NCBI GenBank assembly: GCA_964558665.1 | Contig: CAZLFA010000074.1 | Span: forward strand, 1-18,602 | Length of the DNA stretch: 18,602 bases | Origin: CAZLFA01 sp964558665 | GTDB lineage: Bacteria; Desulfobacterota; Syntrophia; Syntrophales; PHBD01 | Direction of reading: 5' to 3' | In this document: positions 14,644-18,602 of the stretch, one piece after another | Layout: each line of letters begins with the position of its first letter | How positions within the stretch are numbered: the stretch's first letter is position 1 | Notes under the pieces: generated by a model | What the model was told of the DNA's origin: nothing | Database searches by the model: none | The model's input: only the letters and a program-made list of their open reading frames with translations | Position numbers and translations under genes: made by a program

Positions 14644-14735
14644 GCCATGCGGGAAGGTGAGTCCTGCCGGTCTCTGAGTTTTAAAAATATAATAATATTG
14701 GGGCGATAAATTCATTGTTCTGTTGTATATGCATA

Positions 14736-14752
14736 TTGGCATGCTCATTGCA
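14736..14752 (+). promoter_or_regulatory. Sigma-54 (RpoN) -24/-12 promoter
   Basis: TTGGCATG-CTCA-TTGCA matches the sigma-54 consensus (TTGGCACG-N4-TTGCW) at all positions but one, with the GG and GC doublets exactly 10 nt apart. The start is expected near 14763, just before the AAGGA ribosome site and the ATG at 14779. An AT palindrome (ATATGCATAT) lies directly upstream. An NtrC-type activator would be required. Confidence 0.85.
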
Positions 14753-14778
14753 CAAGCAAGTTAAGAAGGAATTACGGA

Positions 14779-15216
14779 ATGAAGAAATTATTAACCCCGT
14801 TCATTGTACTGACAGTTCTTACCTGTGCTTTCATTTTTGTAACCGACAGGGTTTCGGTAGGCGCAGATAAGGCGGAAGCGGTCAAATCATCCCAGCCGAA
14901 AGCTACATCGTCAAAAGTTACAAGGATGAATGCCTCAGGTACGGTCATTGAGGTAACTGATACGAAGTTAAAGATAGGCAGGATGGTCAAAGGAAAAGCC
15001 TCCAATACAGAAACCATGGAATTCCTGCTGGAAAAACCCGTATCAGTCAGTTCCGGGGAGAAGGTGTTTGTATCATATATTAAAAAGGATGATCAGCTTG
15101 TGGCCAAAAGGGTCCGGAGCATGTCGAAAAAAGACAAGAAGGAAGCCAAGAGTGAAAAGACAGCAGACCTGAAGGCTCCCGTTGATGAAAAGAAGGACAA
15201 GAAGGACAAGAAGTAA
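14779..15216 (+). CDS. Small exported protein with a beta-rich core and a lysine-rich tail
   Basis: Function not recognised. The 145-aa protein starts with a signal peptide or short anchor (about 1-25, MKKLLTPFIVLTVLT...). Residues about 50-112 form a compact, strand-rich domain of the pattern ASGTVIEVTDTKLKIG ... EFLLEKPVSVSSGEKVFVSY ... DQLVAKRV, resembling small exported OB-like domains of the DUF5666 kind. The tail (about 115-145) is dominated by Lys, Asp and Glu, with repeated KKDKK. Expression is from the sigma-54 promoter 27 nt upstream; AAGGA is well spaced from the ATG. It is followed 76 nt later by a second exported lysine-rich gene and then a terminator, so the two form one unit. 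The basic tail could bind nucleic acid, anionic polymers or the envelope; this is speculation. Confidence 0.8.
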   Translation: MKKLLTPFIVLTVLTCAFIFVTDRVSVGADKAEAVKSSQPKATSSKVTRMNASGTVIEVTDTKLKIGRMVKGKASNTETMEFLLEKPVSVSSGEKVFVSYIKKDDQLVAKRVRSMSKKDKKEAKSEKTADLKAPVDEKKDKKDKK

Positions 15217-15292
15217 CAGGATAAGTTGAGAACCGGCATCAAAACGATAGCCGGGGAAAATAAAAAACTATAAAAGAAGGAGGAAAGTTAGA

Positions 15293-15499
15293 ATGAAGCG
15301 TTTAATGGTATGGATTATTGCGGCAATGTTCCTTATGACAGGTACGGCATTTGCGCAGGAGAAGAAGGCTGCTGAGGCGAAAGAGCCTGCGGCGAAAGAG
15401 GAAGTGAAGAAAGAGAAGAAGGCCAAGAAGACAAAGAAGGCCAAGAAAGCAAAGAAAGAGAAAAAAGAAGAAGCTCCTGCAGAGAAACCCGCAAAATAA
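15293..15499 (+). CDS. Tiny exported lysine/alanine/glutamate-rich protein
   Basis: Function not recognised. The 68-aa precursor has a clear signal peptide (MKRLMVWIIAAMFLMTGTAFA, cleavage before Q). The mature part of about 47 residues is almost entirely Lys, Ala and Glu, with repeated KKAKK and KKTKK units and a Pro-containing end. Such a sequence is probably a highly charged helix or disordered. A strong AAGGAGG ribosome site suggests high expression. It lies between the sigma-54 unit's first gene and a strong terminator 32 nt after its stop, so it ends the operon. The low complexity makes database assignment unreliable, but the signal peptide, ribosome site and terminator together support a real gene. 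Confidence 0.8.
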   Translation: MKRLMVWIIAAMFLMTGTAFAQEKKAAEAKEPAAKEEVKKEKKAKKTKKAKKAKKEKKEEAPAEKPAK

Positions 15500-15531
15500 C
15501 CCTCTTGACAAGGTGGAGTTAGATGTCGTGG

Positions 15532-15567
15532 ACGGGGTACGGATTATATCCGTACCCCGTTTTTTTT
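15532..15567 (+). terminator. Intrinsic terminator of the sigma-54 unit
   Basis: A perfect 13-bp stem (ACGGGGTACGGAT with its complement, loop TAT, 15532-15560) runs into eight consecutive T residues (15560-15567). This closes the two-gene lysine-rich unit and insulates the histidine kinase. Confidence 0.95.
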
Positions 15568-15579
15568 ATTTAGTTTCCG

Positions 15580-15598
15580 CATCCGGAGTTTCCGGATG
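15580..15598. repeat. Perfect 8-bp hairpin upstream of the histidine kinase
   Basis: CATCCGGA-GTT-TCCGGATG forms a perfect stem-loop 13 nt after the terminator T-run and about 108 nt before the kinase start. No T-run follows on the plus strand. It could be an operator for the kinase gene or a leader structure; nothing in the sequence decides. Confidence 0.35.
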
Positions 15599-15705
15599 GA
15601 ACATATTTAATAAGCGTATACGCCAACCTGCATCCTTGATTTTAAGCCTGCACATCTGTATGGTAGCTCAATCTCTGAAACAGAATAATCTTTGAGGTAA
15701 CCTGA

Positions 15706-17217
15706 ATGACGGTAAGATTTCGACTCCTGATTGTCACGCTGATAGGATTGGCGGTCACTATGGCTGTCTGGGGCTGGATTCAGTTGAAGGCCCTGGAAAA
15801 GATTCTTGTCGAGCAGCAGATAAAGAGACTCTACGATGTTGCGGAAACGGCCAACACCTATTACCAGCATTTCCCCACCCGACAGGGACTCTCAGCGCTG
15901 GATGCCACATTAAAGGAGCTTGTCCAGACAGACGTGCGCCTGGCCCGCATTGATATCTTTTCCATTGAGAAGAATGATTCAGACTATATAGCCGGCGCCA
16001 GCCGTCTTCAGTACGACTGGGCGGAAAGTATGGTTGTCTCGACGGCAAGCAAGAACAATCCCGTTTATATCCGGCTGAATACGGATAAAGGGCCTGCCCT
16101 GGGCCTGCTGTATCCTTTCAGTTCCGAGAAAGAAGCGCCGGTTGTAATAGGCGTGATCTCCTTTTCGCAATCAAGGGCGGAGATAATGACAAGCGCGCAG
16201 GCGCTGCTTCTGCTCAGCAGCCTGGGTCTGCTTATCGTTATCCTGATCGTGCTGGCGGTCAGCTACGGATGGATAATAGGCTGGCCCCTCAGCGTTATTA
16301 TCAATACTATCGACGAATCCCAGACCGGCCAGCGCGTGAAAAGAATCCCGCTGAAAAGAAGGGATGAATGGGGACACCTTGCGGAACATTTCAATCTCAT
16401 GGCTGACGAGATTGAGCAGGTGCTGGCAAAAAATGAAGAACTGACAAGGCACCTTCAGGAAAAGGTCGATGAATCGACTATGAAGGTCGTTCAGTTGCAG
16501 AACCAGGTAAACCAGCTCCAGCAATTGACGGCGCTTGGGTATCTGACGGCAACACTGGCTCATGACATGGGGACGCCTCTGCATTCAATTTCTGGCATTG
16601 CTCAGCTTTTGCTGGAAAAGGAGGGATGGCCTGCCGACGTGAGTCGGAAACTGGAATTGATTGTCCAGCAGACGCAGCGTCTCAATAAAGTCATACAGAA
16701 TGTCCGCAAGGCTACAAGACCTCCCGAACCACATTTTGACGCTGTAAGGGTTGAAGAATTGCTCAATGAAACGCTGGTCCTGGTGGAGCCGCTGATGAAA
16801 AAATCGGGGATCAATGCCGAGTTGATAATATCGGAGGAGATACCCGTCCTTTATGTTGACCGCTACCGCGTGCAGACGGCCCTCTTCAATCTGATTCAGA
16901 ACGCACAGGAGGTATTGCAACCGGGGGGCATGATTTCCATACGGGCTTATCAGGTTCCCGAAAAGAAATCTGTCGCTATCTCCGTACGGGATAATGGACC
17001 GGGAATCCCCGAGGAAATGATCAGCAGGATATGCGAGCCTTTTTTCAGCACGCACGGAGAAGAGGGAATACGCGGCCTGGGATTGGCCATCGTTCAGGAT
17101 ATCGTCAAGGTGCACGGCGGCGGTGTGGAGATTAAAAACAACGAGAATGAAGGTGCCGAGATAACCCTGTATTTCCCGGTTGTGGATCTTGCAAAGCAAA
17201 AGACGGATGAGCGGTAA
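15706..17217 (+). CDS. Membrane sensor histidine kinase (HAMP-HisKA-HATPase)
   Basis: A 503-aa inner-membrane sensor kinase. Helix 1 spans about 6-27, a periplasmic sensor region 28-163, helix 2 about 165-188, a HAMP linker about 190-243, a coiled coil with heptad-like leucines and glutamines about 235-275, then the dimerisation domain with the phosphoacceptor H286 in LAHDMGTPLHSISG. The ATP domain has the N-box FNLIQNAQE (394-402), G1 VRDNGPGIPEE (427-437), F-box EPFFST (444-449) and G2 GIRGLGLAI (454-462). GAGG precedes the ATG at good spacing. The H-box style and C-terminal layout are like the NtrB/ZraS kinases that pair with sigma-54 activators. No response regulator is in the window, so it is an orphan by position. 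The signal sensed is unknown. Confidence 0.93.
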   Translation: MTVRFRLLIVTLIGLAVTMAVWGWIQLKALEKILVEQQIKRLYDVAETANTYYQHFPTRQGLSALDATLKELVQTDVRLARIDIFSIEKNDSDYIAGASRLQYDWAESMVVSTASKNNPVYIRLNTDKGPALGLLYPFSSEKEAPVVIGVISFSQSRAEIMTSAQALLLLSSLGLLIVILIVLAVSYGWIIGWPLSVIINTIDESQTGQRVKRIPLKRRDEWGHLAEHFNLMADEIEQVLAKNEELTRHLQEKVDESTMKVVQLQNQVNQLQQLTALGYLTATLAHDMGTPLHSISGIAQLLLEKEGWPADVSRKLELIVQQTQRLNKVIQNVRKATRPPEPHFDAVRVEELLNETLVLVEPLMKKSGINAELIISEEIPVLYVDRYRVQTALFNLIQNAQEVLQPGGMISIRAYQVPEKKSVAISVRDNGPGIPEEMISRICEPFFSTHGEEGIRGLGLAIVQDIVKVHGGGVEIKNNENEGAEITLYFPVVDLAKQKTDER

Positions 17218-17339
17218 AACTGATTTGTTTATGATGATCAGAATTATTCATTCAATAATCGGTTTTACTCCCGATCGGCTTATGTTAAAATAATGAAACA
17301 TGTTGCAATGAATTGAAGATATTAAAGGTGATGTTTGAA

Positions 17340-17738
17340 ATGAAGCTTTCTGAAGACGAGACAAAACGGCGTATGCCGGTTTGGGACGAAATCTCCAGAT
17401 TATGGCTGGATACGGAATTGCAAGACTTTAACATAAATGGTATTGCCCGCGAATTAGCCAAGTCCGGTTATTCACTTGCTGAGTTAAAATATATCTATCT
17501 GGAAGAAGTTGCCCCGGCGGTTCATTTTAATTTATCTATGTTTAGCGTTGGGGGTGTATGGACGGGATTTAACTCGGAATGGCTGAAAGAAGAAATTCTG
17601 AAGACAATTGACCGGAACTCCTTCTTCAGCCGCTTGCCGATCATAAGAAATATCCGCCACGGATATATGACGCTTTCTGTCAAAAAACTCTGGAAGCAAG
17701 TAGAAGATATTCTTGTTCAAAAGTATAACTGTAAATGA
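17340..17738 (+). CDS. DUF7079-like small protein
   Basis: A 132-aa, probably cytosolic protein with no signal peptide or membrane helix. The pattern RRMPVWDEISRLWLDTEL, then SGYSLAELKYIYLEEV, then GVWTGFNSEWLKEEI is what I recall for DUF7079, a family of unknown function seen beside toxin and effector genes. I chose ATG 17340, which gives the family-like beginning MKLSEDE; ATG 17331 is almost on top of the AAAGG, and TTG 17313 has no ribosome site. Codons are visibly more AT-rich than in the operons to the left, suggesting transfer. It ends 8 nt before the end of the convergent glycine-zipper gene. An immunity role is a guess from neighbourhood only. Family call moderate, coding status good. 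Confidence 0.72.
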   Translation: MKLSEDETKRRMPVWDEISRLWLDTELQDFNINGIARELAKSGYSLAELKYIYLEEVAPAVHFNLSMFSVGGVWTGFNSEWLKEEILKTIDRNSFFSRLPIIRNIRHGYMTLSVKKLWKQVEDILVQKYNCK

Positions 17739-17746
17739 ATACTGTT

Positions 17747-18460
17747 TTAACGGTAATACATACCCCTGACATGATACAAACCGTAGGAGGCCACTACACC
17801 CCCGATAAAGATCAACAGTGTCACACAAACGGGCGCCCCCGGGCCGCAGGCAAGGCCGGCGACTCCGCTGCCTGCCGCCGCCCCAAGCGCTCCGCCTATC
17901 AGGTTGACCGTTTCCTCTTTGGCTGCTTCCTTCCTGTCTTCCGCCGTGTAGATGTTGTAGGTTACAATGGCCGCCGTCGCAATAATCAGACCCCTGCCTA
18001 AGAAACCGCCAGCTCGGGCTTGTATTGTCATTGTTCTATTTGGACGTCCCGAGGCCTCTACTATTTTCCGCCACACATATTCTTTTTGAGACTTATTTAA
18101 AGCAGAATATTCTTGGCTGAATAAATCTGTTGCGTATTTAATCTCCAACTCATTAAGCTTATAAGGCACAGGTTTTTTCTTTTCCGCGATCGCTCGACCA
18201 ATTTCGCTTGACCGGATTCGCATCATCGCCATGATATCGTTTCTTATCCGGTTTGCCGCTTTTGCTCCCTGGCGGGGACTGACGCGATGTTCTTTAACCG
18301 CTTTGTAAATCTCGTGGGCAGTTTCCTTTGAATGCCTGAGATAACGTATACGAGCCTGGTGATCCTTGATCATCCTCCATGAAAAATTCAGGGTTGTTTG
18401 ATCGAGCGCTCGCAGAGACCGTGACAACTCATCCTTGTTTTCGGAGCCGATGTACCACAT
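17747..18460 (-). CDS. Glycine-zipper membrane protein resembling a pore-forming effector/toxin domain
   Basis: A 237-aa protein without a signal peptide. Residues 1-145 are highly charged and mainly helical, with many Lys and Arg and no recognised domain. From 147 onward it has a membrane-active look: a hydrophobic helix GRGLIIATAAIVTYNIYTAED (155-175), an Ala/Glu linker, then a glycine-zipper stretch NLIGGALGAAAGSGVAGLACG (187-207) and CVTLLIFIGGVVASYG (212-227). The order RGLI ... YNI.TAEDK ... GGxxGGxxAGLxCGPGAPVCV is one I associate with C-terminal domains of polymorphic and type VI effectors thought to insert into membranes. GGAGG precedes the ATG. No PAAR, VgrG, Rhs or other delivery domain is fused or nearby. 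It could also be a phage or stress-related membrane protein. Coding status is good; toxin function is inference. Confidence 0.7.
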   Translation of the reverse strand: MWYIGSENKDELSRSLRALDQTTLNFSWRMIKDHQARIRYLRHSKETAHEIYKAVKEHRVSPRQGAKAANRIRNDIMAMMRIRSSEIGRAIAEKKKPVPYKLNELEIKYATDLFSQEYSALNKSQKEYVWRKIVEASGRPNRTMTIQARAGGFLGRGLIIATAAIVTYNIYTAEDRKEAAKEETVNLIGGALGAAAGSGVAGLACGPGAPVCVTLLIFIGGVVASYGLYHVRGMYYR

Positions 18461-18566
18461 AAACTATGACCTCCCTCGTGAAAATAATGCTTATTGAAGT
18501 TAAATATTGAACCAACCCCGCCTCCGGATCAACCCTCAAAAAACACCTGAAAAATACCCTGGTAAA

Positions 18567-18602
18567 TTAACCCATCTTCCGCAGTTCGCTGCCGATAACA
18601 GT
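18567..18602 (-). CDS. Possible 3' end of a gene entering from the right edge
   Basis: On the minus strand the frame entering at the window edge reads TVIGSELRKMG and stops with TAA at 18567. The composition is protein-like and the stop is followed by a 106-nt gap before the glycine-zipper gene. Eleven residues are far too few to name a family, and an open stretch this short could be chance. Confidence 0.25.
   Translation of the reverse strand, partial: TVIGSELRKMG

Noticed and set aside
15360..15480. Short-period AAG/AAA-rich repeats considered as a CRISPR-like or satellite array
   Set aside because: They are lysine codons within an open frame with a signal peptide; no constant repeat or spacer lengths.
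15513..15695. A 60-codon frame after the lysine-rich gene
   Set aside because: It contains the strong intrinsic terminator hairpin and T-run; no convincing ribosome site.
17735..18001. An 88-codon plus-strand frame across the glycine-zipper gene
   Set aside because: Mostly antisense to a better supported gene with a good ribosome site; composition is Arg/Pro/Cys shadow.

Overview
The window reads as a chromosomal stretch from an anaerobic or microaerophilic Gram-negative bacterium. It carries the oxygen-sensitive thiazole route (ThiH), a [4Fe-4S] quinolinate synthase, a two-gene SufC/SufB-type Fe-S scaffold of the kind common in anaerobes, an AmpG muropeptide permease, exported YkuD-type enzymes and a sigma-54 promoter. 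A deltaproteobacterial (Syntrophus-like) source fits best, but that is inference from gene content and moderate-to-high GC, not from a marker gene.

Left block (2-4319, all minus strand, read right to left): mnmA, nadA, sufC, sufB-like, then an initiator tRNA-Met with its own promoter. The theme is sulfur and Fe-S supply: tRNA 2-thiolation, an Fe-S enzyme of NAD synthesis and an Fe-S assembly pair. Divergent from it is a PerM/AI-2E-type permease (4453-5475), followed by a short non-coding stretch that folds on paper as a three-way junction (5494-5554).

Middle block (5723-11860): two divergent operons read away from a 274-nt promoter region. The minus-strand operon has three overlapping genes: an exported retropepsin-like protease, a membrane protein with a degenerate transglutaminase domain plus a multi-helix C-terminal bundle, and a RimK-like ATP-grasp ligase. 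The plus-strand operon has a class I glutamine-amidotransferase-like gamma-glutamyl hydrolase, AmpG and an exported YkuD L,D-transpeptidase-family enzyme. This suggests turnover or recycling of gamma-glutamyl peptides from the cell wall. Both operons concern making or breaking glutamyl/peptide bonds at or near the envelope.

Thiamine block (11857-14499, minus strand): thiE, thiS, thiG, thiH in tight overlap. I see no TPP riboswitch upstream; instead there are two mutually exclusive hairpins.

Right block (14600-18602, more accessory in character): a near-consensus sigma-54 promoter drives two small exported lysine-rich proteins and ends at a strong intrinsic terminator. A membrane histidine kinase without a partner regulator follows. 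Last come an AT-richer DUF7079-like gene and, convergent with it, a small glycine-zipper membrane protein resembling the toxic tips of polymorphic or type VI effectors. That last pair and the sigma-54 unit are the least conventional parts of the window.
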